Shown piece by piece: positions 33,256 through 43,690 of a stretch of DNA of 43,932 bases. The notes under the pieces were generated by a model. It saw only the letters and a program-made list of their open reading frames with translations, was not told where the DNA came from and did not search any database. This stretch comes from Phanerodontia chrysosporium (Eukaryota > Basidiomycota > Agaricomycetes > Polyporales > Phanerochaetaceae). The number at the start of each line of letters is the position of its first letter. Within the stretch, counting starts at the first letter, position 1. The position numbers and the translations under genes were made by a program. The stretch spans positions 1-43,932 of the forward strand of contig MJGA01000083.1 of the NCBI GenBank assembly GCA_001910725.1. The letters are read 5' to 3'.

Positions 33256-33966
33256 ATGACGGGCGCAGGTACGTGCCGGGAACATCTGCTACCACGTATC
33301 CGCATTATTGACCGTCATTTCTGCGTACTCGTTCTACAGGATGGTTGTTCCTCTTCTCCGTGCTCATGGCCGCGGGTCTGCTGTTTACGATGGTCTTCTT
33401 CGTACGTAACCTATTCAATCACAGTGACCTGTTCTCTAATATCTCCCGTCCAATCATACCTCGTAGATTATTATGTTCTCCGACCTGGAATGTGACTACA
33501 TAAACCCCATCGACCTCTGTAATAAACTCAACCAGGTACGTGTCAGCCAGTATGACTCTGACGGAATTCCCTGACGTCTATTTTAGTTTGTCCTGCCAGA
33601 ACACATCGCGCACGCGTTCCTCACGCTCCTCTTCCTACTCTCTGGCCAATGGATAGCCTTCCTTATCAACGCGCCTCTACTTGCATATAACGTTAACAAG
33701 TGCGTTCTTTATAACGACCTGCCTCATCTCGTTACTCACATCGCCGGCTAGGATCCGACTAGGGAACCACATGTACGATGCAACAGAAATCTTCCGTACG
33801 CTCTCCGGCCACAAGAAGGAGAGCTTCATCAAGCTTGGGTTCTACCTGCTCAGCTTCTTCTATTACCTCTACCGGTGCGTCTGGTAGTACACGTATGCTC
33901 TTGACTGCGGTTGCTCATGTTTTGCTGCGCAGGATGATCCTCGCTCTTATCGCCGAAGGCGAATAA
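33256..33966 (+). CDS. ERV14: cornichon/Erv14 COPII cargo receptor, copy 1
   Basis: Erv14/cornichon proteins are small three- or four-helix ER-to-Golgi cargo receptors that load transmembrane cargo into COPII vesicles. Six exons, starting with the 13-nt ATGACGGGCGCAG, then [100 protein letters not shown] and a last exon [10 protein letters not shown]. All the family hallmarks are present ([39 protein letters not shown]), length about 138 residues as usual. Stop TAA at 33964-33966. This copy is the more canonical of the tandem pair. ATG 33256 fits the family N-terminus. Confidence 0.93.
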
Positions 33967-34570
33967 GCGCAATACGCTCCGATCGGGCAGTGCGACAACC
34001 AAGGCGCGCACTCACGCTCGCTCAGCGTACCATCATGGCTGTGTGGCATATGGCTAGGGCGGCACTGAGTAAAATGCGCGCCCTGCATCTGCGGCACAGG
34101 GGAAATCTGGACCGTCAGACGGACGCTCACGATCTACTGGAATCTCTTCGAGTTGTGCATTCTCCATGTTTCTGATTCCTGCATGCTGTCTTCACACTGT
34201 CTGTTTTACGCTACTTAATACAGAGTCTGCTGTCTGTTGTGCAACACACTTCGTACCACGTTTTGATCCAGACTGACCGCTGCCCCTACACCGTTACGCT
34301 ATACGGCTGTACCGAAAGGCCATGCAAGCCCTCTCGTCCAGTTTTCTCTGTCTCGAGAGGTGAACGACAGTGTGGAAATACTCGCAGTCTTTTCGCGTTC
34401 CAGTCACTTGATCTCGCCGGCAAGTCATGTGCCTGGCGGGCGTTACGCGGATTCGACTCCAGCGGGTCTGACGAGGCGTTCGACCCACCACCGCTCACCA
34501 CCCGTCTCTTTACTTCTGTCACCCCCTTGCTTCATCTTCCCCGTCTCTGTCGTCTCCTGACTTGTAGAAA
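33967..34570. other. spacer between tandem cornichon genes
   Basis: 3' UTR of copy 1 and promoter of copy 2, which is pyrimidine-rich just before the ATG at 34571. No other gene. Confidence 0.45.
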
Positions 34571-35282
34571 ATGGGTGGTACGTCCGCTTACGCTTCGCAC
34601 GCGCGGCATACGTGGATGTGTTCGGTGCTCATGCGTTCGTGTGCTCCACAGGCTGGTTCCTCTTCCTCTTCGCGGTGCTCTGGGTCGCTGGTTTGATGTT
34701 CACGTCCGTGTTCTGTGTACGTCTCTCTCTTCTTGCTCTGCTGTCGCGGAAGAGCCTGAGCATGTTGGACTACGTAGATTATCATGTTCTCCGATCTCGA
34801 GACAGACTACATAAACCCCATAGATTTCTGTAACAAGATGAACAAGGTGCGTCGCTGTTCCAAATCGTATTTTGTCAGCTAATCGTGGTTCCGTGTAGTT
34901 CGTGATACCAGAGGGCGGCGCGCACGCTTTCCTGGCTTTGTGCTTCCTGCTCTCGGGACAATGGACTGCCTTCCTGTTCAACGTCCCTCTGCTCGCCTGG
35001 AACGCCAACAAGTGCGCCTCTCCCTATATTTGAACGTCTCATCCTCTGACGTAAAGCTCGCATCCGATAGGCTCGTGAAGGGCAACCACATGTATGACGC
35101 AACCGAGATCTTCCGCACCATGGGACACCAGAAGAACGAGGTCTTCTTCAGACTCGGGTTCTACCTCCTGAGCTTCTTCTACTACCTCTACCGGTGCGTC
35201 CATTCACGCTGTGCACACCCACGTGACTCTAACGTGCGCGCTCTGCAGGATGATCCTCGCACTCGTGGCCGAGGAGAACTAG
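34571..35282 (+). CDS. cornichon/Erv14-like COPII cargo receptor, diverged copy 2
   Basis: Same six-exon structure and intron positions as copy 1, with a 7-nt first exon ATGGGTG spliced to GCTGG. Protein blocks: [111 protein letters not shown], stop TAG 35280-35282. Differences from copy 1 fall in cargo-facing or loop positions ([10 protein letters not shown] to [18 protein letters not shown] to MGHQKNEV) while the membrane core is kept, so it is probably functional and diverged after duplication. Alternative: a specialised cargo receptor; the cargo is not predictable here. Confidence 0.92.
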
Positions 35283-36114
35283 TAAAATGACCGCGGACAA
35301 GCGACCATGCTATAGAGGAACGCGGTTGGTTTCGGCGACACGCTGCTTAATGTGTGGACGGTACCTCATTTATGTCATTTGCTACGACTCCAATGGTAAC
35401 CGTGAATTGATTATTATTGCACGTGGTTCGTGTTATAGAACTCATTGCAGACGGCTTGTCAGAGAGCGTCATGGTCATTACACGCCTATCCTGCACAAGG
35501 CGGGACCTCGAGCTCTGAACCAAATGACGAAACATCATAATGGTCTGTAGACCCGCTGGTGGCTGACAATCTGCAGGAAAGCTCGCAATGCGTTCGAAAC
35601 GATCGTCTGCAACGATCAGCGCAGCTACATTTCCCATGGCCTTCAGACGTCGACGCTTCAGGCGGCCTGCAGCAAACTATCCACAGGCCGCGCGAATTGC
35701 TCGATGGCTGGTTTCTAGGACAGCGTCTCTGGCTGAATTTTAAGCACTCCTGAAAAGATCAGCACCGCAGATATGAACGTGTGGTCCAGCCCTGCGTGCT
35801 TGTGCAGGAAAACTCATCTGCATATTGCCAGAATCAAGACGAACCTTGCTTCCATGTTGCACCTATCCGCGTTCCCAGACTAACCACCTACGAGCCTCAT
35901 GCTCCACGAAGGTCACTGCGGCTGCCAGACCGCGCCATTGGAGCGCCAGGCTATGCACGACGGTGGCATACAGGCGAACGAACGCTCGCAGGTTAAATTT
36001 GGTGAGGCACGCTAACCCTGAACGTGATTCTACAGTAGGAGCTCCAGATTGCACTGATATGTATACACCAGCAGATACTTAACAATACATGTCCCTGTTC
36101 CCTTTTATCTGATC
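35283..36114. other. intergenic, convergent 3' ends
   Basis: Lies between cornichon copy 2 (plus) and the sugar kinase (minus). No exon, repeat or RNA gene seen. Confidence 0.45.
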
Positions 36115-37197
36115 CTACGAAGCATGTGCTTTAGCCAAGCCCCTTGCCCCAACGGCGGCAGCATCATCCACAAACTCGACACGCTTGAAGACGTGCCCCT
36201 TCTGAGCCAGCTGCGCCAGAATCAGGTTCCTGTACTTTTCCACCCCCACCAGCGACCCTCCGAAGCAGATAACACCCTCGCTGGCTGTGACTGCTCGAGC
36301 TGCGCCGGGGCGGAGGAGAATGCATATTTGCTCGACGAGGGCGCTGCTGGCTATTTCGAGGACCTTGAGTGCAAGGGGGTCTCCGTCCTCGAAGGCGGCC
36401 TGGAACACGAGAGGGGCGAGCTGCGAAAGGCGCTTCTCGCGTGGTACGAAAACGTATGGCGGAGCATTGGCTTCCGTGACGGCGAGACCCGGTCCTGGAT
36501 CTGGGAGGTGGACGGCGGAGAGGAGCTCGTAGACGTCTGACTTGAGTCCGAATTGCTGCATGACGCGACGCTCGAGCGTGTCCCTTGCTTCATCGAGCGG
36601 CTGGCGACCCTCCACGGACGCGATGTCCGCGCGAAGGAGGATCTGGCGCACGGCCTCGCGGCCAACATGGTATCCTCCGCCCTCGTCGCCCAGAATCCAG
36701 CCCCAGCCCCCGACTCTGCCCATCTCCTGCAGGTTCCCGCCAGCTTCCTGCGTGAAGCTCACGACAATGCCGCCGGTGCCGCCGATGCAGGTGACCGCGC
36801 ACGAGACGTCGTCGTGCATCTGAAGCGGCGCGGCGAGGAGGTGCGTGTCGTTGCACACGATGAGGCTGCGGCCCGGCGGGATGCCCAGCAGCGCGGAGAT
36901 GACGGGCGTGATCGTGTCAATCGCGCTCTGGCTGTCGACGCCGGACACGCCGAGCCACGCGGCAGCGAACAGCGGCTCGCGCGGGGGAAGCGAGACGGGC
37001 CCGACGGAGTGCGGTGTCGTGCACGTCTTGAGGGCGTCGCTGACGGCGACCTTGACGGCGTCCGTGAACGCACCGATGCCAAGGTACGCGAAGTTGGAGG
37101 GTCCGCCGAGCGCACGCCCTTTGATTTCGCCGGCGGCGTCGCAGATGACGGCGGATGTCTTGGAGCCACCACAGTCGACGCAGAGATAGAGCGACAT
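36115..37197 (-). CDS. N-acetyl-D-glucosamine kinase-like protein (BadF/BadG ATPase fold)
   Basis: Single exon, 360 residues, ATG 37197, TAG at 36117-36115. The sugar-kinase/Hsp70/actin fold is visible: phosphate-1 loop YLCVDCGGSKTSAVICDA, GPSNFAYLG, the connect region NDTHLLAAPL, phosphate-2 loop CIGGTGGIVVSF, GGWGWILGDEGGGYHVG (typical of GlcNAc kinases), and an adenosine-binding GVICFGGSLVG near the C-terminus. The enzyme would phosphorylate GlcNAc (or a related sugar) with ATP in the cytosol, feeding chitin-derived sugar into amino-sugar metabolism. The length is normal. It is the only uninterrupted long gene in the window besides the cupin. Substrate beyond the NAGK-like family is not proven. 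Confidence 0.88.
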   Translation of the reverse strand: MSLYLCVDCGGSKTSAVICDAAGEIKGRALGGPSNFAYLGIGAFTDAVKVAVSDALKTCTTPHSVGPVSLPPREPLFAAAWLGVSGVDSQSAIDTITPVISALLGIPPGRSLIVCNDTHLLAAPLQMHDDVSCAVTCIGGTGGIVVSFTQEAGGNLQEMGRVGGWGWILGDEGGGYHVGREAVRQILLRADIASVEGRQPLDEARDTLERRVMQQFGLKSDVYELLSAVHLPDPGPGLAVTEANAPPYVFVPREKRLSQLAPLVFQAAFEDGDPLALKVLEIASSALVEQICILLRPGAARAVTASEGVICFGGSLVGVEKYRNLILAQLAQKGHVFKRVEFVDDAAAVGARGLAKAHAS

Positions 37198-38090
37198 GGC
37201 GGAGGGGTCTTGGTAGGTGGTGGTGGGCTTCGGCTGCGGGCCTGCGCCCTCTGGAGGCCGCCTTTATCGCTGAGAGCGTTGGACCTGATGGCGGCAGATT
37301 AGCATTCAGAACGCAGGCTCTTCTTGCCCCTGCTATCCGTCCGTACCAGTGCAGCACAAGCCAGGTGACAAGATATCTGATGAGGGTCCATATGGCGAGT
37401 CTCAAAGAGCGGGATCGAGCACAAGTCCCCCTGCTGCACACGACTAGCCGGACGGCGGGCATCAACAAGCGCCGACTTTGACCATTTTGATTCTCGGGGA
37501 AGCAGCACCCTCTTTGCCTTCGCGAAAAGTCCTCTTATCGTGCAGGCCTCTTCAGCAGCCTGTAAGCATCGCAACAAAGCGCGAGGTCGTTAGCAGGGCT
37601 TGGAGGCAGTTAACGCGTCCGGAAACGGCACCGGAGCAATCTGCCTGCCCTAAACGAGCCGCTTTATGAAGTCTGGCGCCTTGTACACGCTTTTCTTCGT
37701 GCGGCGACACGACCATAATTTTCCCCATGTTGCTCATGACTGCTCGTCTGGTTCTCCCAGCGTAATCACGCGGTTGTTCGAGTGTCAGGTCGTGTCAAGA
37801 CTAACGGGACGTCTTAGCACCCAATCGTCGTCTCTTCGTCGGGGTAACCCATGAAGAGAAGATGGGTCGGTGGTCCCCTACATATCCTCCCTTGTTTTTC
37901 GTGCGTACTTAGTTTGGTGCAATACATAAATTTATACTGCCTGTTCAGTTCCATCGAGTCTGACGCTTGTGTGCGTATGTGGTTGCTGGTTGGTGAAAGT
38001 CACTGTTACATCCCGTCTTCTCAAGCAGCCACGGGTAGTTTTACAGGTTCGCGCGGTATTCGAGGAACTTGGAAGTCACCTGCGAAGACT
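37198..38090. other. intergenic, promoter of the sugar kinase and 3' side of the cupin gene
   Basis: A weak TATA-like GATAAAG lies about 65 nt before ATG 37197. Nothing else supported. Confidence 0.4.
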
Positions 38091-38639
38091 TCATTCGGAG
38101 AGCGCAGGGCCATCTCCAGCGTATATCGGATCCTCCTCGAACCATCCTAGCTTTCGAATCCTATCCTCCGCTTCAGCGTCGCCCTCTTGCCCGTAATGCA
38201 AATCCCAGCTTCTGATCCCAGCGGGATATGAACCGACCATCTCGAAGTCCGTTGACACTCGCAGTTGCCTATGACCAACGCCTGCCGGCACCAGAATGGC
38301 GTCGCCTTTCGACACATCTATCTCGACCTTTTCAGGATTCTCCTCGCCGCCGAAGAGTAACTTTCCATGACCAGACGCGATCACGAGCAACTCGTGGGTG
38401 TTTGAGTGGTAGTGCGTCCTGTCGAACATGGTGTAGCGCCATCGGGGGATGCAGACTCCAACAGCCTTTAGGTGCGATTCGATATGTGATGCAGTGATGT
38501 CTGGGGGCTGAAATACGCCGTGGTAGATCGTGAGCGGCCGGTGCTGGATGGCGGTGTTCGGGATGGATCCATGTCGAGGGATTTGGTGTCTGGTGATATG
38601 CACGGATTCTCGTGGCACGAGAGACGGCTTCTCTGCCAT
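38091..38639 (-). CDS. YjlB-type cupin protein
   Basis: Single exon, 182 residues, ATG 38639 (MAEKPSLVPRESVHITRHQI), TGA at 38093-38091. Cupin motif 1 reads HYHSNTHELLVIASGHGKL with the metal-binding His/His/Glu pattern; motif 2 reads GDAILVPAGVGHRQL with the last His ligand. The N-terminal IPNTAIQHRPLTIYHG and the C-terminal GSYPAGIRSWDLHYGQ are typical of the bacterial YjlB group found in many fungi. The reaction is unknown; a small metal-dependent enzyme or binding protein in the cytosol is expected. The fungal version may be an old acquisition from bacteria; the window itself gives no direct sign of that. Confidence 0.88.
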   Translation of the reverse strand: MAEKPSLVPRESVHITRHQIPRHGSIPNTAIQHRPLTIYHGVFQPPDITASHIESHLKAVGVCIPRWRYTMFDRTHYHSNTHELLVIASGHGKLLFGGEENPEKVEIDVSKGDAILVPAGVGHRQLRVSTDFEMVGSYPAGIRSWDLHYGQEGDAEAEDRIRKLGWFEEDPIYAGDGPALSE

Positions 38640-38722
38640 AGTGCGAGAGCCAGGTATGTGAAGACGTGGTCGTAATTGGTGTAGCAACTCGTTTGGCAGG
38701 ATGCACTGCAACTGATATCCAC

Positions 38723-38730
38723 AATTTATA
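38723..38730 (-). promoter_or_regulatory. TATA-like element of the cupin gene
   Basis: TATAAATT on the minus strand, 84-91 nt upstream of ATG 38639. Confidence 0.4.
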
Positions 38731-39015
38731 CTACAGCTCTACCCTACGTCATACTCCAGATCTATCCGTCTCCCACGATCCTCGATCATTCCACCGGGTC
38801 TCCATCTCGTTCACTACACAGCAAGATATAATTCTCTGACCCTCCAGTCCGCCGTTCAGAGTTTCACCTACCAATCTCATCAGTAGCTATCATGCCGTAA
38901 TGCAAGAACATGCATACCTCTGTGGCAAACGCTCTACGCCTCATCTTTCCGCACTTTTGGAATATACCAAATAATACGTCCCAATCCAAGTACCTGACCG
39001 CTAGAACCTCATTCC

Positions 39016-39310
39016 CTATCCCCCGCTCCCAGCAACCCGCGATAGAACTCGTTCACCATACGTCACGATAGTGTAGTCGCGTGTGTCCTTTCTGAAGCAC
39101 GAACCCTTCGGATTCGACTTGTAGAACACGAACTTATCCTCGTGCCTCTGGGATGGCATCGCCAGAGGCTCGGGTACACATCCGCCGCGTACTACGCGTA
39201 CTCGCAGAAGGTGCTATGGAAGTAGAGCCGCGCGACGAGGCCCTGGCGCTGCAGCGCAGACGAGATGTAGGTCAGACCCATGTGCAGTCCATACTACATC
39301 TCATATGCGG
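39016..39310 (-). pseudogene. unidentified gene remnant
   Basis: A minus-strand frame reads MGLTYISSALQRQGLVARLY and FHSTFCEYA before a stop. In another frame EPLAMPSQRHEDKFVFYKSN, PKGSCFRKDTRDYTIVTYGE and RVLSRVAGSGG run to a TAG at 39018-39016. Both stretches look like real protein but are in different frames and lack a start, so this seems to be the 3' end of a broken gene. Family not recognised. Confidence 0.3.
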
Positions 39311-39473
39311 TGGTTGAGGCATCATGACCCTAACTACTTTGCATAATCAGGGAAGGTCCAGGCGTATATATAACGTCCACTCAATTAATACCTGAGGGGA
39401 CCAACTATGTTCAGGAACGTTACTGAAGAACACGAACCCCTGCAGGGCGGGCCTATTATGTACATGAAGAGCG

Positions 39474-42400
39474 CTATCGAAGTTCATGATAGGTCGGTGA
39501 CTCCACAAGACCGCCAACGCTTCCCTTGCTCGTGCTGACTACAGCCGTTGATATCAGCTCAAGGTCCGCCATCTTCGCTCCTTGCGCATCTGAATCTAAC
39601 ATTAGGAACGTCTTCGATGGCGAAGATGAATTCGCATACCTAGTGACCATAGAGTGACCAGCAGCTCGTTCTTTCCCTGATGGTTAAGAATGCCTTCAGG
39701 TAGCTATGGACGTCCAAGATTCGGCTCTGAGTCAGGAGGTATAGCGCGCTACACATCAGACACATACCGGGAATACCTCCTGGGGACCGTCCTTCGAGTT
39801 GAACCGCCCAAACTGCCAGCCATTGATATAAATAATGCTGCGGTAGCTACTTGCAGGCGTGCGCGTGATCTTCAAGGCAATGGGCGTATCGAGGTTAGGG
39901 GGAAGATCCAGATCGAACGTCGTGAGGTACGCATGGATGCCTGCGCCCGTAATGCCATCGTATGGCGTGCAGGAGCGCGAGCGCGTCCAATGGCCTTTAG
40001 CAAAACCAGGCAAATGCATGCCTGGCGCAGGGGTCAAGATAGAATGGGAAGATGGCTGAGAATGTGCGCACCTTCGCGCTCGACGAACAGTCCCCCTTCG
40101 TTCAACGGCCCGCGCACCTTGTCAGGGAAGTCCTCTCCGCCAAAGTTGCCTTGGATCTTCCATGAATCGAAGTCACCGCCACCCAATAAGGTGTAGCCTC
40201 TGATACCACGAGGTGTCTGTTACGTTAATAAGTCGGGTGTACATCGTGTGCAAAGTCTAGGACCATGATATACCTTAAAGCTATCGTCGCCGTCGTAGTC
40301 TTCCTCCAGGCCTTGGTGGCAGATTCAGGATTGGACACTACGAGACTGGTGGGCAATCGAACGCACCAGTAGGGTCTAAGACGACCGTCAAAACATTGTC
40401 TCCATCGTTCAGGTCTTCGGGGCCGAAGCTCCAGGTGTCGTTTGTGAGGTCAATGCCACCACCCGGCGAGTACTGGTTCGTCCCTTGGTTCGACCCCAAG
40501 AATTTCGAATTGAGCCATGCACTGTAGCCAAAGTTGAAGCCGCTGAAGGAGTGTAAGGTCGGAAAGGGTCTCTAAGAAGGACCGCCACTTACCCTTGCAC
40601 GGAAAGCTGGACACCAGTGGCGTTCTTGCCTGTGAAGTGTCCCCGAGTGATCGTGTTGCCTATCTACGGATCAGCGCAATGTTAACTGATAAGTGTTGCA
40701 GTCGTTCTCACCTTGGTGAAACCCGTACTCATCGGCGTACAAAACATACTACAGCGCATCATTGTCAGGCTGGGGTTCTCCTTTTTCAGGACGACGACTT
40801 ACCTTTCCGGCGAACGGCTGGTAAGGTCGTGCAGTGCTAGTCTTGTTCGCCGTGACCCACCCGCTGTCGTCGAAACCTCTTCGAATCTCTGGCAACGAGT
40901 CCGCGCAGAACCACTCCGCGTTCCTCAGGTCCGGCAGGTCCGGCGCTTTCGCCGAGAAGCGCAGAGTGCCTCGTAGTGTGCCTATGCTCGACCGCTCAAC
41001 ATCGACGGCCTCGCCATTCCACGTGATACGCTGGACGGAGGCTGGTGCGACGACGTGGAGCGTTGTTGTGGCGTTGATATCGCCGTACAGCGCGAGAGTG
41101 GGTCCACCGCGCGCGAGAGTGGCGTTGCGCACGAGATACGGCCCAAACACGAGCACTGAGGGCACGTCCGGCGCGCGGTCGTACACTGTGAACTTGGTGG
41201 ACGGCAGTGGGACGTTCCAAAATGAGAGCGCGGCGTGCTTGTCGGCGACGAAGATCGTGACCTTCCCGAGGGAGACTGTCGAGATGCCTTTGGGGAGCCG
41301 GTAATAAGGAGCTTGCCGTCGGTAAAATGAGCGGAGATGGACGAAGAGCCTGTGATCTTGGGAACTCCAGACTGCACACCGGCTATGACAGCCTCAACGT
41401 GGTGTCCACTATTCGCATAAAGTATAAGGTAATCTGTCGAGTCGATTGTAGTCCACGTAAACACCTAGCGAAATGTCATCGTCGACATGCATGGCAGTAT
41501 AGATCACATGGACGAACCTCCGCTGTTGAGTACTTCAGGGTATGGGAACCGAATGAATACTCTGACACCAGAATCAGGCTCTCGCGAGCGTCCAGGTCAA
41601 TATTGCCACCGAACTGGGGAATAGTCAATGTTCCCTCTGTGGTGTTGACTTGCAAGTTGAACTGGGTAGCATCCGTATATCTATCTCAGAGATGAGTGAA
41701 CAAACCCGGTAGTGTCATGCGGATCACGACACGCACTTGACGCTGTTAGGCCGGACGATGTAGAAGTGCGCCCCGGACGGCGCACTTAGTGCAGTGGTAT
41801 AGATACGCGGGCTGTCGGAAAACGCCGTGCCAGCGCCGACGGTGCCGTTTCCGAAGCGTGTTGCAACAAGGAAGTCGGGAGACGCATGCAAGAAGCTCGC
41901 CTGGAGCTTGATCTCAGAGTATTTTGAGGACAGGGTTCGGTCTTCGCGGATCGGGGCACCGTAGTCGTATCTGTGCCTCCTCAGCATGCTAGACACTATA
42001 GACTCGGAGATGGGGCGCCCGTGTTACTTACGACGTGTAGACGGTGGGCTCCGCCAGATTACCCCAGTTGGTTCCGCCATAAGTCATGTACAGGCTTTGG
42101 TACGTTGTTTGAGCGCCATAGTTGTTCTGTCATTCATGAGTATCGGGAAACGGCATAGAGGGCTACCGTGTGAGCAGGATTACCTTGTATACCATCTAAC
42201 GGGAGATCGATGAGCACGTCAGGATGGATATCAGAATAGGCGGATCATACATACGTTGGCGAACTGTTCGTTGGTGAGCTGGAAGCACTTATCGTATCCC
42301 GACTCATGACAGTTTGTCAGTCGGGAAGCATTAAGGAAGGGAACCAGGACATACTCCGCCCCAAGGGTCGAAGGCACCCGCTTGAAATTCTCCAGATGCC

Positions 42401-43646
42401 CAGAATACGTCGGGGTCGATGGCCTAGTGAGAAATGTCAATCAAAGCGGGCTATCGCAGTAGAGCATGAGGATACAACCTTGTGCGCAGTGTCCAGACTC
42501 CCGCTATTGATCTCAGGCCACGATGTCGGGTTCGCGCAATCGAAGCCTTGCGGATAACTGTCCCACATGTACAAGTCAACCTCACCCAGCCCGTGAGCGT
42601 ACCGACCCGATGGGGAAGCGTCGTTGTGTGTACTGCGGCCCAGATGTCAGCTACAACTTTGCATACTGCTTGGGGAACTAACATGGGAATTTTCGTGATA
42701 CCATTCTTGCGGAGGTTATCTTCAATCTGAACCATACTTTCCGACCTGCCGGGGTCCCCTGGGGAAGAAGGGAAGAATTCATTTTCGGATTGTACCGCAA
42801 TGACCGGACCGTCTGGATACTAAACAACCCGATGAGCGCATACACCAGCTCGTACAGGAGACACAGACCTGGTATGGCTTGATAAACCCGAGACCGCGTC
42901 CATGTATGGAGTCCATGCCTCGAAAAATCCAGATTCATTCGTTCTCGCTCTCGCTGGATTGTTTGTCAGCCAGCCCGGAAACCCGCCACCAGCTGACAAG
43001 AGACTTCGTCAAGGCGGAGATCAGGGAGCAGACTGGTTATCTATTGCACTTACTGGTTTCCGCCTGTCAATGTCTGCTTACTAGCCGAACGCGCAACAAT
43101 GAAATACTGTGGCGACTTACGTTGATGTACGGCTAGAAATAGCTTTGATTAGATAGTATGGTATTAAGGCACGAATACACGCCGTACCCCAGGTCTGGAA
43201 ATCACCAGGAGGCCGACTTCTTGAGCAACTTCGTACAGTTCGGTGTGTGACCGGTAGTAGTCAAAATTTAAGGACCCTTGCTTGCCCTCTGACAGTCCCC
43301 AATGATGATACACCGACACAGCGTTGAACCCTGCAGCCTGCACAGGATATAGCAATCTTAAGGTCACAGACTAGTATAGCGAGGGTGGACAGACTCACCC
43401 GCATTTTCTGGAAAACGTCGTGCCATATGACAGGCCCGCTAGGCATCCTCCAGGTGTGGACCTCTCCGCTGAAGACGTAAAGCCTCTTGTCATCAAGGAA
43501 CAGGGAATGTGCATCGAACGTCACTGCCGCAGACGAATTACCATGATAAAATCCGGGGAGCCAGGCGGCACCTCGTATGAGGAGACCACAGAGGTTGCAA
43601 CCTGGGCCGAGAGCGTATAGGCAGCAAGCCTCCCCAGGGCCTTCAT
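39474..43646 (-). CDS. secreted GH35 beta-galactosidase, about 20 exons with microexons, apparent 1-bp losses
   Basis: Fungal GH35 enzymes release terminal beta-galactose from galactans and xyloglucan outside the cell. ATG 43646 begins a signal peptide ([20 protein letters not shown]) and leads to [29 protein letters not shown]. The TIM barrel follows: [38 protein letters not shown] (PYIN and AETT come from 12- and 10-nt microexons at 43132-43121 and 43063-43054), acid/base Glu in AVQSENEF, nucleophile Glu in [10 protein letters not shown], and [19 protein letters not shown] after another 12-nt exon (42195-42184). Beta-sandwich and jelly-roll domains follow ([57 protein letters not shown]), ending ESPTYHELR with TAG at 39476-39474. 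Frame breaks by one missing base are seen near 43548-43551, 41289-41295 and probably 42884-42889. Length about 1000 residues, normal for the family. Confidence 0.88.
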
Positions 43647-43680
43647 ACTTGGTATGGGGAAGTTTGCGATGGAGTCGCTG

Positions 43681-43690
43681 CTTTAAATGC
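43681..43690 (-). promoter_or_regulatory. TATA-like element of the beta-galactosidase gene
   Basis: GCATTTAAAG on the minus strand, 35-44 nt upstream of ATG 43646; the spacing suits a core promoter. Confidence 0.4.

Noticed and set aside
42884..42889. eighth single-base loss in the GH35 gene
   Set aside because: Not counted as certain: homology favours GFIKPYQ with one added base, but an alternative gtgtct donor keeps the frame without it.
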